In this document: piece after piece, positions 17,426 through 27,283 of the stretch
How positions within the stretch are numbered: position 1 is the first letter of the stretch
How the letters are laid out: the number at the start of each line of letters is the position of its first letter
The notes under the pieces: model-generated
The model's input: the letters and a program-made list of their open reading frames with translations, nothing else
Told to the model about the DNA's origin: nothing
Databases searched by the model: none
Translations under genes and position numbers: made by a program
From: Campylobacterales bacterium
GTDB taxonomy: Bacteria > Campylobacterota > Campylobacteria > Campylobacterales > Sulfurospirillaceae
NCBI GenBank assembly: GCA_024280575.1
Contig: JAJRPV010000004.1
Location: 1-64,000, forward strand
Direction of reading: 5' to 3'
Length of the DNA: 64,000 bases

Positions 17426-18190
17426 ATGAGTATAAAAGAAATATACAATTCAAACAGAGACAGAATATTGACAGGCATTGCACTTTTTGCAGTTGCACTA
17501 GCTGTGGCATTAATTGACAATTTATTTCTCACTTGGGTGGTTCTTGGTGCAGTATATCTTTTTGCTTTTTACGAAGCGATGACGCTTTTTGGTCTGGTAA
17601 GCAACAGATCTATGGTTTATGCACTGGCTATTTGGTTAGCAGCTTACATATATCCAAACCCTGATGATATATTTTATTTTGTTGTTATCATAGCATTGTC
17701 TATAATGGTGCATAAAAAAGATGTTAACTACAATCGTTTAGCTCCATTTTTATATCCAACAATTTCAATGCTATTTATGTTTGCTTTGTATAAAGATTTT
17801 GGGATGAGTACTCTTGTTTGGCTGGTGATTTTAATAGCATCTGTAGATATAGGGGCATATGTTGTCGGAAAAAGTATAGGAAAAACACAGTTTTCAAAAA
17901 CTTCTCCAAATAAAACATGGGAAGGAGTAATTGGCGGAATAGTTGCAGGGACTGCCATAGGATCCGTTGTCGGACTGATGAGTGTTGATTTGAGTATGTC
18001 TTTATTTATCTCTTTGATTGTTTCACTTTGTGCTATTTGGGGAGATTTATTTGAGAGTTATTTAAAGAGAGAGGCCGGAGTAAAAGACAGCGGCACTATC
18101 TTTCCTGGGCATGGTGGTATGTTGGACAGAGTTGACGGTTACATGTTTGCTTCTGTTATTATGCTTGTACTTCTTCGAGGATTGTTATAG
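17426..18190 (+). CDS. cdsA: Phosphatidate cytidylyltransferase CdsA
   Basis: A 254-residue inner membrane enzyme that makes CDP-diacylglycerol from phosphatidate and CTP. There are about seven hydrophobic segments and the C-terminal signature GDLFESYLKREAGVKDSGTIFPGHGGMLDRVDG. KTSPNKTWEGVIGG, another family block, precedes it. The stop TAG abuts the dxr start codon, so cdsA-dxr-uraA are one unit, an arrangement common for cdsA and dxr. Confidence 0.94.
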   Translation: MSIKEIYNSNRDRILTGIALFAVALAVALIDNLFLTWVVLGAVYLFAFYEAMTLFGLVSNRSMVYALAIWLAAYIYPNPDDIFYFVVIIALSIMVHKKDVNYNRLAPFLYPTISMLFMFALYKDFGMSTLVWLVILIASVDIGAYVVGKSIGKTQFSKTSPNKTWEGVIGGIVAGTAIGSVVGLMSVDLSMSLFISLIVSLCAIWGDLFESYLKREAGVKDSGTIFPGHGGMLDRVDGYMFASVIMLVLLRGLL

Positions 18191-19264
18191 ATGATAGTGC
18201 TGGGTTCTACTGGCTCTATCGGTGTAAATACGCTTCAAGTTGCAAAAAAATTTGGCCTACATGTAGAGACTTTGGTCGCAGGTAGGAGCATAGATTTATT
18301 AAACAGACAAATTAAAGAATTTAAACCAAAATATGTATGTATTGGCAGCAAAGAGTTGGTCAAACAGGTAAAACACAATGATGTGTATTATGGAAATAAA
18401 GGCATTTTAGAGGTTATAGAAAAAAGCCAAAGCGATTTGGTCATCAATGCTCTTGTCGGATTTGCGGGACTTGCTCCATCAATTAAAACTCAAAAACTGG
18501 GCAAAAAGCTGGCTTTGGCAAATAAAGAATCTTTAGTAGTTGCCGGAAATCTTCTTAATACTTCAAAAATTATACCAATAGACAGTGAGCACTTTGGCTT
18601 AAAATATCTCCTAAGCAACAAAACCCCAGTATCCATGACAATAACTGCAAGCGGAGGGGCATTTAGAGATACTCCTATCAGTAAACTCAAATCCATGAGT
18701 ACGGCTGAAGCGCTTAATCATCCAAACTGGAAAATGGGTAAAAAAATCACAATAGACAGTGCGACTATGACAAATAAAATATTTGAGTTGTTAGAAGCAA
18801 AATGGCTATATGGATGTGAAAAAATAGACGCTATCATAGAAGCCAAATCCATCATACATGCTTTTATCAATTTTATTGACGGCAGCACAACCGCCCACAT
18901 AGCAAATGCAGACATGAAGCTTCCTATAACATTTGCACTAAAAGGCAAGATAGAAGAAGAAATTTTGCCACATGTCGATTTAGTAGAGATAGGAAGTCTG
19001 GAATTTCGAAAAATAGAGCAGGAGAGATATCCTATGTGGGAGATAAAAGAAGATATCTTGAAAAACCCGAGATTAGGAGTTGTCTTAAATGCGGCAAATG
19101 AAGTAAGCGTTGAGCGGTTTTTAAATAATAAGATAAATATACTTGATGTTGCAAAAATAAATAAAAAAGCATATCGCCAATTTAGCGATATAAATCCACA
19201 AAATTTAGATGATATTTTTGAAATAGATAAAGAAGTAAGAAAATTCTTAAAGGGAGATTTATGA
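18191..19264 (+). CDS. dxr: 1-deoxy-D-xylulose 5-phosphate reductoisomerase
   Basis: The 357-residue second enzyme of the MEP isoprenoid pathway, reducing and rearranging DXP to MEP with NADPH. GSTGSIGVNTLQVAKK is the NADPH loop; ALANKESLVVAG, PIDSEHFGL, ASGGAFRDTP and NHPNWKMGKKITIDSATMTNK form the metal and substrate sites. Start codon follows cdsA directly, and the end overlaps uraA by 4 nt (ATGA). Confidence 0.95.
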   Translation: MIVLGSTGSIGVNTLQVAKKFGLHVETLVAGRSIDLLNRQIKEFKPKYVCIGSKELVKQVKHNDVYYGNKGILEVIEKSQSDLVINALVGFAGLAPSIKTQKLGKKLALANKESLVVAGNLLNTSKIIPIDSEHFGLKYLLSNKTPVSMTITASGGAFRDTPISKLKSMSTAEALNHPNWKMGKKITIDSATMTNKIFELLEAKWLYGCEKIDAIIEAKSIIHAFINFIDGSTTAHIANADMKLPITFALKGKIEEEILPHVDLVEIGSLEFRKIEQERYPMWEIKEDILKNPRLGVVLNAANEVSVERFLNNKINILDVAKINKKAYRQFSDINPQNLDDIFEIDKEVRKFLKGDL

Positions 19265-20508
19265 GTAAGACAGATTACAACTTGCGCTTGAAAGACAGTG
19301 TAGTTGGTTTGCAGTTTTTGTTTGTGGCATTTGGAGCCTTGGTACTTGTTCCGATTTTGACGGGTCTTGATCCAAATGTTGCTCTTTTTACAGCTGGGAT
19401 TGGAACACTTTTGTTCCAGCTCATCAATAGAAAAGCAGTTCCGCCAATATTTTTGGCTTCATCCTTTGCTTTTATAGCACCTATCATATATGGTGTGAAA
19501 ACATGGGGGATAGCAGGTACCATGTCAGGGCTTGCAGCAGCTGGTCTTTTATATGTTGTGCTGAGTGTTGCCATCAGAATGTATGGTTCAAAATTTATAC
19601 ATAAACTTTTGCCGGCAGTTGTGGTTGGACCAGTTATTATGACTATTGGCTTGATTCTTTCGCCTGTTGCCGTTCATATGGCTATGGGTAAAACAGGAGA
19701 TGGCGCCATAGTCTTAGTTCCGTTTGATAAAGCGATAATTATATCTATGGTTTCATTAGCGACTACTATGCTCGTTTCTTTGCTGGGAAAAGGTGTGTTT
19801 AGACTTTTACCTATTCTTTCAGGTGTTGTGATGGGTTATATCATTTCTTTGATGTATGGAATTGTTAGTTTTGATGCCTACGATAAGGCTGCATGGTTTG
19901 CTATGCCTCATTTTGTTGCGCCTGAGCTTAATTGGCAGGCAATACTATATATCGTCCCTATCGCAATTGCTCCTGCGGTTGAACATATCGGCGATATTTT
20001 AGCTATTAGCAGAGTTACTAAAAAAGACTATTTAAAAGAGCCGGGGCTCAAGAGTACACTTTTGGGAGATGGATTAGCGACTACTTTGGCAGCTTGTTTT
20101 GGAGGACCGCCAAATACGACATACTCAGAAGTAACCGGAGCTGTGACAATTACAAAAGCATATAATCCGGCGATTATGACATGGGCCGCAATCTTTGCAA
20201 TCATTTTGGCATTTGTTGGAAAGCTAGGTGGTTTGTTAGCTACAATTCCAGTTCCTGTCATGGGTGGAATTATGCTTCTTTTGTTTGGCATTATCGCTTC
20301 AATCGGCATGGGAACTTTGATAAAAGAAAAGGCCGATCTAGAAGATCCGAGAAATATGATTATTGTTTCTATGATTTTAGTTTTCGCGATTGGCGGTTTT
20401 ACATTTGATTTTGGTGGAGTTGCCTTTAGCGGCATAGGGCTAGGAGCGATTGTAGGTATAATTTTAAATCTAGTGTTACCGAAAACAAAGCATTTAGAAG
20501 GATATTAA
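19261..20508 (+). CDS. uraA: Uracil permease / NCS2 nucleobase transporter
   Basis: A 415-residue inner membrane transporter with about fourteen hydrophobic segments. NCS2 motifs are visible: VAFGALVLVPILTGLDPNVALFTAGIGTLLFQ, the AIAPAVEHIGDILAIS substrate helix with its conserved Glu, and GDGLATTLAACFGGPPNTTYSEVTGAV. The PNTTYSE sequence and AVEHIGD point to the uracil branch. A uracil phosphoribosyltransferase (upp) 29 kb away would convert imported uracil to UMP. Confidence 0.9.
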   Translation: MSKTDYNLRLKDSVVGLQFLFVAFGALVLVPILTGLDPNVALFTAGIGTLLFQLINRKAVPPIFLASSFAFIAPIIYGVKTWGIAGTMSGLAAAGLLYVVLSVAIRMYGSKFIHKLLPAVVVGPVIMTIGLILSPVAVHMAMGKTGDGAIVLVPFDKAIIISMVSLATTMLVSLLGKGVFRLLPILSGVVMGYIISLMYGIVSFDAYDKAAWFAMPHFVAPELNWQAILYIVPIAIAPAVEHIGDILAISRVTKKDYLKEPGLKSTLLGDGLATTLAACFGGPPNTTYSEVTGAVTITKAYNPAIMTWAAIFAIILAFVGKLGGLLATIPVPVMGGIMLLLFGIIASIGMGTLIKEKADLEDPRNMIIVSMILVFAIGGFTFDFGGVAFSGIGLGAIVGIILNLVLPKTKHLEGY

Positions 20509-20601
20509 CACCTATTCCCTAAAAAGCATTATGGGGAGGCATAGTAAACTTTATTTGTATAGAGCATAAGGTTTTATTGAAAAAAATTACAGGAGATAGT
20601 G

Positions 20602-23478
20602 ATGAAGCAAAACAGTAAAAAACTGATAGATTTAATGGCTTTTATATCTATTTTTGGTTTTATCATTATCTCTGTTGCTGTGATTTTTATTTTTACACAT
20701 GAGACAACAAAGAGTTATAATGAATCTCTAAAAGAGTTAAGTGTTGAAAATAACAAAGGCGCTAGAATAGATGCAGAATATAAGATACAAAGGATAGTAG
20801 AGTTTACAAAAATATATGAAAAAGAGCTAGAAGAGCAAGAGCAACAAAAAGTTAAATACAGAGTTGATGAGGCTATATATAAAATTCAAGAAATCTACAA
20901 AAATAACAGTTCTCTTTCTAAAGAAGCTATTTTCCAAAAAATACATGACCAGTTCAAAGATGAGAGATTTTTTAGTGATAAAACAGGATATTTTTTTATC
21001 TATACTCTCAAAGGCAAGTGCCTACTTTTGCCTACGACACCCAAGCTTGAAGGCACAAATCAAATCAATTTTTTAGATGGCAAAAAAGAGCATACAATCC
21101 AAAAAGCTATCAAAATAGTAAAGTCCAAAGATGAAGGATTTGCAACTTGGTGGTGGTATAAGATTGGTGAAAAGAAGATGAAAGAGAAGATAGGTTTTGT
21201 CAAAATATTTAAGCCACTTGATATCTTTATAGGAACTGCCAGATACAAAGAAGATATCGTTGCGAATGTCAAAGAAAGAATTATTAAGTATTTGATTAAA
21301 CTAAAAAAAGACGAATACGGCTATATCTTTGCTTATGATTTTAGTGGAAACAGTATGCTTGTTAAAAGAAAAAAACTTATAAGGATAAATAGTTGGAATG
21401 ATAGTATCGGGGGCGAACATATTGTCAGAAACGCTATCAGGGGCGCCAAGATTGTTCCGGATGGTTTTTTTATGCAATATCTTTCAAGTGATAAAAAAGT
21501 AGAATTTTCTTATGTGAAGCTGATACCGGATTTAGATTTGGTGCTTGGTACAAAAGTAGAAACCAAAAGAGAATTGTATGCCCTGCAAAAAAATAACTTA
21601 AAGGCAAAATTAGTAAAAACCATAAAAAATACGATAATAATCACAGCCTTACTGCTTGTTTTTATGAGTTTACTCTTCATCTTTTTGGTAAAGATAGTGA
21701 AAAAGTTGATTATGAAACTTGAATATAATGTAGCTTTAAAAACAGAACAACTGCTAGAGCAAAAAAGTATTTTTGAGACACTTTTTCATAAATCACATGA
21801 CGGCATATTGCTCACTAAAAATAAAAAAATTGTTGATTGCAATGAAGCGATGCATAGTATGTTTGGTTATAAAACAAAAGAAGACTTTATAAATGAGCCA
21901 GTGCCAAATCTCTTTCCAAAAATTCAAGAAGATGGTAGAGATTCTATGGAGAAGTTAGAAGAACTGATAGAGATTGCAAGAGAAAAAGGTTTTAATGAGT
22001 TTGAATTTCTAGCACTAAGAGCAGACAAAACAAAGGTTTGGATAAATGTGACTATTATTGGTTTGAATTTACATGAAGATCCTATGGGCTATTTTGTTTT
22101 TAGAGATATAGATAAAAGAAAAAGAATAGAGAAGGATTTTGTATTTCAGCAAAAGAAACTTCTTTTTCAGGCAACTCACGATATGCTCACATCTTTGCCA
22201 AACAGAATGCTTTTAATGGACAGGTTGCATGAGAGCCTAAAAAAAGCCAAGAGAGAAAAAAGTTTTACAGAGGTTTTGTTCTTGGATATTGATAACTTTA
22301 AAATTATCAATGATGCCTTCGGGCATGAGCAAGGTGACCTTTTGTTAATACAAATATCCAGCGTTTTAAGAATGCTTGTAAGAGAGGTCGATATAGTTTC
22401 CAGATTTGGCGGTGATGAATTTGTTATGGTTTTAAATGGTTTTAAAAATAAAGATGACAGCGCTATTATAATAAATAAGATAATAAACAGATTCCAAAAG
22501 CCTTTTTATATACAAAATAGCCCTTTCAATATAACATTTAGTATAGGAGTCAGTGTATATCCAGATGATTCTCTAGACCAACAGGAGTTATTAAAATATG
22601 CAGATATGGCGATGTACGGAGCTAAAAACAGCGGTAAAAACAGGTATGTGTATTATGAAAAAAGCATGAATGTGGATATATTGAAACACATGAAGATAGA
22701 GCAAGAGATAAGAGATGGCATAAAAAATGAGGAATTTATACTCTATTATCAGCCACAATTTGAAGTAGGTACAGAAAAAATTATCGGTTTTGAGGCTTTG
22801 GTAAGATGGCAGCATCCTACTCGTGGGCTAGTGTTCCCGGACTATTTTATACAAATCGCGGAAAATAGCAGTCTTATAGTGCCATTGGGTGAGTTGATAT
22901 CAAAAATAGCAATTCATCAAATAGCTAATTGGCACAAGCAAGGATTAAATCCCGGAATTGTCTCCATAAATTTTACTTCAAAACAACTAGAGAGTGTAGA
23001 TTTTTTTGATAATTTACAACAAATAATAAAAGAGGCAGAGTGTAGGCCTGAGTGGATAGAAGCTGATCTAATTGAGCGGCATATCATGAGCAATACGGAA
23101 AAAACCTCAAAGCTTTTAGATAGATTTAAAAATATAGGCATACCAGTGGCTATAGATGATTTTGGTACAGGTTATTCGTCTCTTGGCTACCTAAAGTATC
23201 TTGATGTTTCAAAATTAAAAATAGATAAAAAGTTTATAGATGATTTAGCAGTTGATAAAAAAGACAGAGCCATAGTAAAAAGCATAATTAATTTATCTAA
23301 AGGTTTAGATTTAAAAGTGATAGCTGAGGGCGTTGAAACAAAAAAACAGTATGAAATTCTTAAAAGACTAGACTGCCAAATAATACAAGGCTACTATTTC
23401 TCAAGGCCTGTGCCTACTGCTGACGCAGAGACGCTATTGCGGAAAAAATCACAAGAAAGAACGCTGCTACTAAAATGA
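20602..23478 (+). CDS. Membrane sensor with Cache, PAS, GGDEF and EAL domains
   Basis: A 958-residue bifunctional cyclic-di-GMP protein. A transmembrane helix (about 12-35) precedes a large periplasmic Cache-type sensor region with two similar halves (DKTGYFFIYTLKGK and KDEYGYIFAYDFSG). A second helix (about 345-367) leads to PAS (HDGILLTKNKKIVDCNEAM), GGDEF with intact RFGGDEF and an upstream RxxD inhibitory site (REVD), and EAL with GFEALVRWQHP and DDFGTGYSSLGYLK. Both catalytic centres look intact. ATG 20602 has AGGAGA 5 nt upstream; the preceding in-frame GTG is less likely. The last 65 nt overlap znuB on the other strand. Confidence 0.9.
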   Translation: MKQNSKKLIDLMAFISIFGFIIISVAVIFIFTHETTKSYNESLKELSVENNKGARIDAEYKIQRIVEFTKIYEKELEEQEQQKVKYRVDEAIYKIQEIYKNNSSLSKEAIFQKIHDQFKDERFFSDKTGYFFIYTLKGKCLLLPTTPKLEGTNQINFLDGKKEHTIQKAIKIVKSKDEGFATWWWYKIGEKKMKEKIGFVKIFKPLDIFIGTARYKEDIVANVKERIIKYLIKLKKDEYGYIFAYDFSGNSMLVKRKKLIRINSWNDSIGGEHIVRNAIRGAKIVPDGFFMQYLSSDKKVEFSYVKLIPDLDLVLGTKVETKRELYALQKNNLKAKLVKTIKNTIIITALLLVFMSLLFIFLVKIVKKLIMKLEYNVALKTEQLLEQKSIFETLFHKSHDGILLTKNKKIVDCNEAMHSMFGYKTKEDFINEPVPNLFPKIQEDGRDSMEKLEELIEIAREKGFNEFEFLALRADKTKVWINVTIIGLNLHEDPMGYFVFRDIDKRKRIEKDFVFQQKKLLFQATHDMLTSLPNRMLLMDRLHESLKKAKREKSFTEVLFLDIDNFKIINDAFGHEQGDLLLIQISSVLRMLVREVDIVSRFGGDEFVMVLNGFKNKDDSAIIINKIINRFQKPFYIQNSPFNITFSIGVSVYPDDSLDQQELLKYADMAMYGAKNSGKNRYVYYEKSMNVDILKHMKIEQEIRDGIKNEEFILYYQPQFEVGTEKIIGFEALVRWQHPTRGLVFPDYFIQIAENSSLIVPLGELISKIAIHQIANWHKQGLNPGIVSINFTSKQLESVDFFDNLQQIIKEAECRPEWIEADLIERHIMSNTEKTSKLLDRFKNIGIPVAIDDFGTGYSSLGYLKYLDVSKLKIDKKFIDDLAVDKKDRAIVKSIINLSKGLDLKVIAEGVETKKQYEILKRLDCQIIQGYYFSRPVPTADAETLLRKKSQERTLLLK

Positions 23479-24226
23479 TGCTAGCTCCGGAAGTTAGATT
23501 ATAAGCGTATGAAAGGTAGAGACCTGACAGGGTGAAAAGAAGTGAAAAAACAGAGGATAGAAACATCATACCAGCTAATGACGAAGAGAGTTTCTCGGCT
23601 ATATAAACAGGTATGGTTAAAAGTGCAATTACCAAAATAAGTCCGACAATTTTGATAGAAACCACAACAGTAAGAGCAGATAAAACCAAGGTCAGTGCGT
23701 GAAAGAATTTGACATTTACTCCCCTCAGAGCAGCATATTCACTATCATAAGAGACTGCCAATATATCTCTATATCGTAAAATCACAACTAATAAAATTAT
23801 AACCAACAGTATAGATATAAAGTACAAATCTTCATGGCTGACTGCCAAAATAGAGCCAAAAAGATAACTCATCAAATCAACATTGTATCCCGGAGTTAAA
23901 TCCACAAAAATAACTCCGATTGCCATACCGACAGCCCATACGAGACCTATAAAAGTGTCCATTTGATTTTTGTGTTTGAGGCTGATGGATGCTAGCAGTA
24001 AAGCTGCCCCAACTGCAAACAAAGAAGCCCCTAAAAACACAGGAATACCAAAGTAAATTGCCATCCCAATTCCGCCGTATGAAGTATGCGCTATGCCGCC
24101 GGCTAAAAAAACCATGCGATTTACTACTATCAAAGAGCCGATAATTCCGGCACAAATGCTCAAAAGTGTCCCTGCTAAGAGTGCATTTTGTATAAAACCA
24201 TAAGATAGGGCATCTAGCATGAACAA
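23414..24226 (-). CDS. znuB: Zinc/manganese ABC transporter permease ZnuB
   Basis: A 270-residue ABC-3 family inner membrane permease with about eight helices. VVNRMVFLAGGIAHTSYGGIGMAIYFGIP is the family block preceding the ATPase-coupling region, and KIVGLILVIALLTIPVYIAEKLSSSLAGMMFLS is the conserved C-terminal part. It is last in znuA-znuC-znuB, overlapping znuC by 13 nt. Metal specificity (Zn versus Mn or Fe) is inferred from the binding protein. Confidence 0.88.
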   Translation of the reverse strand: MFMLDALSYGFIQNALLAGTLLSICAGIIGSLIVVNRMVFLAGGIAHTSYGGIGMAIYFGIPVFLGASLFAVGAALLLASISLKHKNQMDTFIGLVWAVGMAIGVIFVDLTPGYNVDLMSYLFGSILAVSHEDLYFISILLVIILLVVILRYRDILAVSYDSEYAALRGVNVKFFHALTLVLSALTVVVSIKIVGLILVIALLTIPVYIAEKLSSSLAGMMFLSSVFSLLFTLSGLYLSYAYNLTSGASIILVAAFFLVIFSAIASLRQQ

Positions 24227-24969
24227 CTCTTTTGGGGATTATTTTGGAGTAGGCTTAAAAGCTCTACTTCGCAAAAGTGCTTGTTGTTTGTATCAAACAT
24301 TGTTTTACTATTTTCTAGATTGTGCATTACCAAAGTTTGATTTATGTAAGCTACTTTTGTGGCGTATTCTAAAACTATTGAGATATCGTGGCTTACAACA
24401 ATAACTGTTACATCTTTGCTTAAATTTTTTAAAAGCCTGTATATATCTTTTTGTCCTTTTACATCTATGCTTGAAGTTGGTTCATCAAAAAGCACTATTT
24501 TTGGATTGGTAAAAAGTGCGCGGGCAATCATCACTCTTTGCCTTTGCCCACCAGAAAGAGAGCCGATTTTACTATTTTTGTATTTTTCCATTCCAACTTT
24601 AGCAAGAGATTGTGATGCTTTTTGAAGTTCATTTTTGCTGTATCCCCATAAGGATTTTTTCTCTTTTGTGTGTCCCATTAAAACAACTTCGATGACTTTT
24701 ATCGGAAAATCAGTATTTATATTTGTATTTTGTGGCACATATCCTATGTCATTTAGGCAAAGAGTTGAGTTTTTGCCTTCTATTTTAATGCTTCCGCTTT
24801 GGATTTTATTTATGCCTAGTATCAGCTTTAAGAGAGTTGATTTACCTCCACCATTTGGTCCGATGATAGCTAGAAAATCTTTTGGATTTACGCTTAAATT
24901 TATATTTTCAAGAACAGTCTGCTTTTCATAAGCAAAAGAGAGATTTTCTATTTTCAAAATAGGTTTCAT
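24214..24969 (-). CDS. znuC: Metal ABC transporter ATP-binding protein ZnuC
   Basis: A 251-residue ABC ATPase with Walker A GPNGGGKSTLLK, Q-loop GYVPQNTNIN, signature LSGGQRQRVMIARAL, Walker B KIVLFDEPTSSID and switch VVSHD. The C terminus has HFCEVELLSLLQNNPQKSCSC, a His/Cys-rich tail that could bind metal. Overlaps both neighbours in the znu operon. Confidence 0.92.
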   Translation of the reverse strand: MKPILKIENLSFAYEKQTVLENINLSVNPKDFLAIIGPNGGGKSTLLKLILGINKIQSGSIKIEGKNSTLCLNDIGYVPQNTNINTDFPIKVIEVVLMGHTKEKKSLWGYSKNELQKASQSLAKVGMEKYKNSKIGSLSGGQRQRVMIARALFTNPKIVLFDEPTSSIDVKGQKDIYRLLKNLSKDVTVIVVSHDISIVLEYATKVAYINQTLVMHNLENSKTMFDTNNKHFCEVELLSLLQNNPQKSCSC

Positions 24970-25802
24970 TTTGCAATCGCTTTTGCAAAATTTATAAGAT
25001 TTCCTTCCCAGTTTGGATTTAGAGGTGTTGCTTTTATAACTTTTATATTTAAATCTTTCGCGATTTGGTTTGCTATTTTTGGTGAAAATTCAGGTTGAGT
25101 AAATATAGCCTTTACATTATCTTTTTTCGCAATTTGGATGATTTTTATCAAACTTTTTGGCTTTGGAGTTTTTCCTTCTATCTCTATGGGCAGTTGCACC
25201 AGGCCATATTCTCTCGCAAAGTATCCCCATGAAGGGTGAAATACCATAAATTTACTGTTTTTTGGAGTATCTTTGAGTATATTTTTTACCTCTTTGTTTA
25301 CAAGCTCTACATGTAGGATAAATTTTTCATAATTTTTCTTATAAATTTTTGCATTTTCACTGTCTTCTTTGGCCAAGGCATTATATATATTTTTTGCTAT
25401 GATTTTTATGTTTTGCGGAGCAGTCCAGACATGAGGGTCTTTTTCTCCCGTGGATATCTCTTTGCCTGTAAAAGTCGGCATCATCTCTTTTTTAATTCCC
25501 TTGGAAGTGTCAATGATTTTCATATTTTTGTTTTGGTTTGCAAATCTTGGTAGCCAGGCATTTTCAAATTCTACACCAATCGCAAAATATATATCTGCTT
25601 TTGCAATATCTCGCATTTGTGAAGGTTTTGGCTCATATGTGTGAGGTGAATCGCCGGGTTTAACCATGACACTGATATTTACCAAATTTTTGCCAATAGC
25701 CTGAACAAATGATTTTTGAGGCAAAATACTGACTACTACATTTACTTTTGCCAAAAGAAGCGAATTTAAAATTATGCTAATTAAAATTATATTTTTTATC
25801 AT
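24966..25802 (-). CDS. znuA: Periplasmic metal-binding protein ZnuA
   Basis: A 278-residue cluster A-I solute-binding protein. A signal peptide (MIKNIILISIILNSLLLA) precedes VVVSILPQKSFVQAIG. Metal ligands expected for ZnuA are present: His in GDSPHTYEPKPSQM, His in DPHVWTAPQN, and His in MVFHPSWGYFAREYG, with a C-terminal acidic residue. The His-rich acidic loop of enteric ZnuA is missing. First gene of the operon; a 7-1-7 palindrome lies 30 nt upstream. Confidence 0.88.
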   Translation of the reverse strand: MIKNIILISIILNSLLLAKVNVVVSILPQKSFVQAIGKNLVNISVMVKPGDSPHTYEPKPSQMRDIAKADIYFAIGVEFENAWLPRFANQNKNMKIIDTSKGIKKEMMPTFTGKEISTGEKDPHVWTAPQNIKIIAKNIYNALAKEDSENAKIYKKNYEKFILHVELVNKEVKNILKDTPKNSKFMVFHPSWGYFAREYGLVQLPIEIEGKTPKPKSLIKIIQIAKKDNVKAIFTQPEFSPKIANQIAKDLNIKVIKATPLNPNWEGNLINFAKAIAK

Positions 25803-25831
25803 TTGTGAATTATATTTTATAATGACTTAAA

Positions 25832-25846
25832 TGCGACTTAGTCGCA
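25832..25846. promoter_or_regulatory. 7-1-7 palindrome, candidate Zur/Fur-family operator
   Basis: TGCGACT-T-AGTCGCA is a perfect 7-1-7 inverted repeat in the 92-bp gap between divergent znuA and sdaA. The 7-1-7 layout is the known geometry of Fur-family operators, although the half-site is not the classical TGATAAT. Beside a zinc importer, a Zur-like regulator is the natural guess. Confidence 0.5.
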
Positions 25847-25894
25847 ACAAAATAATGGTATAATTTATCTATATTTTGCACTCAAGGATTTGCC

Positions 25895-27279
25895 ATGGGC
25901 AAAACAGTATTTGATTTGTATAAGATTGGTATCGGACCCTCAAGTTCCCATACGGTAGGACCTATGGTAATCGCAAAAAAGTTTGTTGATTTAGCCTATA
26001 AAAGAGAGTTGTTAGATAGTTGTAGCAGAGTTAAAATTGAATTGTTTGGTTCGCTTGGCGCAACAGGAAGAGGGCATGGAAGTGATGTTGCCGTAGTACA
26101 AGGTCTGATTGGAAATTTACCCGAAACCATTGACATAAAAAGAGCAAGAAAATATTTTTCCGATGTTATAATAAATAAAAATATAAACCTTTTGGATATA
26201 AAAAAATTAACTTTGATTTTGAAAATGATTTAACACTTTATCCAAGCAAATTTTTACAATTTCACCCTAATGGCATAAAGCTCTACATGTATGGCTTGGA
26301 TGAAAAACTACTTTTGAAAAAAACATATTATTCTGTTGGTGGTGGGGCTGTTTTGGATGAAGATGAGGTGGGTAAATCAAGAGATAAAAATAAAAGAGTT
26401 TTGCCTTTTGATTTCAGTTCTGCTAAGGAGCTTTTGCAAAAATGTAAAGACAATTCTTTTAAAATAAGTACTCTCATGATGGAAAACGAGAAGAGTATGC
26501 GAAGCAGTGATGAGGTTAAAAAGTCTTTATTGAATATTTGGGCAACTATGCAAGAGAGTATTCTTAGTGGTTGTAAAAGCACAGGAAAATTGCCAATTAC
26601 AGGCATGAGAAAAAGAGCAAGTGAGATTTATAACAAATTGAAAAAAAGAGACAGTTTTCCTATGGTAGATCCGTTGGAAGTGATGGATTGGGTGGATCTT
26701 TGGGCATTGGCGGTAAATGAAGAAAATGCCTGCGGCAACAGAATCGTAACAGCTCCCACAAATGGAGCAGCAGGTATTTTGCCGGCAGTGATACAGTATA
26801 TGAATAAATTTTTAGGCTCATCACTGAAAGATTTCCACGAAGACAGAGTTATAAATTTTTTACTGACAGCCGGTGCCATAGGTTTGTTATATCAAAGAAA
26901 CGCTTCTATAAGTGGTGCAGCTGTTGGCTGCCAGGGTGAAGTAGGAGTAGCCTGTTCTATGGCAGCAGCCGGGCTGGCAGAAATTATGGGTGGAACGATA
27001 GAGCAAGTAGAAAATGCGGCCGAAATAGGCATGGAGCACAACTTGGGGCTTACATGTGATCCAGTCGGCGGATTGGTCCAAATTCCCTGCATAGAGCGAA
27101 ATGCTATGGCAGCTATGAAAGCTATAAATGCTGCCAGAATGGCACTAAATGGGGATGGAAAACATTTTGTTTCATTGGACAGTGTGATTAAAACAATGCT
27201 TGAAACAGGAAAAGATATGATGAATAAATACAAAGAAACTTCACTCGGTGGCTTGGCTGTAAACATAGTCGAATGTTAG
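25895..27279 (+). pseudogene. sdaA: L-serine ammonia-lyase SdaA, interrupted by a frameshift
   Basis: Iron-sulfur serine dehydratase converting L-serine to pyruvate and ammonia. Part one (25895-26233) carries KIGIGPSSSHTVGPM and ELFGSLGATGRGHGSD. Part two (26287-27279) carries [27 protein letters not shown] and the cluster cysteines in [12 protein letters not shown] and [14 protein letters not shown]. Between them, reading with one extra A in the A7 run at 26200-26206 gives [29 protein letters not shown], exactly the missing family segment (FHPNG is conserved). The whole gene is thus present apart from one base. Sequencing error or slippage are as likely as true loss. Confidence 0.88.
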
Positions 27280-27283
27280 ATTC

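Noticed and set aside
19275-19574. ORFs antisense to uraA (19275-19574 and 20028-20435)
   Set aside because: Low-complexity shadows of a membrane-protein gene; no ribosome site and no domain.
26892-27266. 124-residue ORF antisense to sdaA
   Set aside because: Mirror of a conserved coding region; its composition follows the sense codons.
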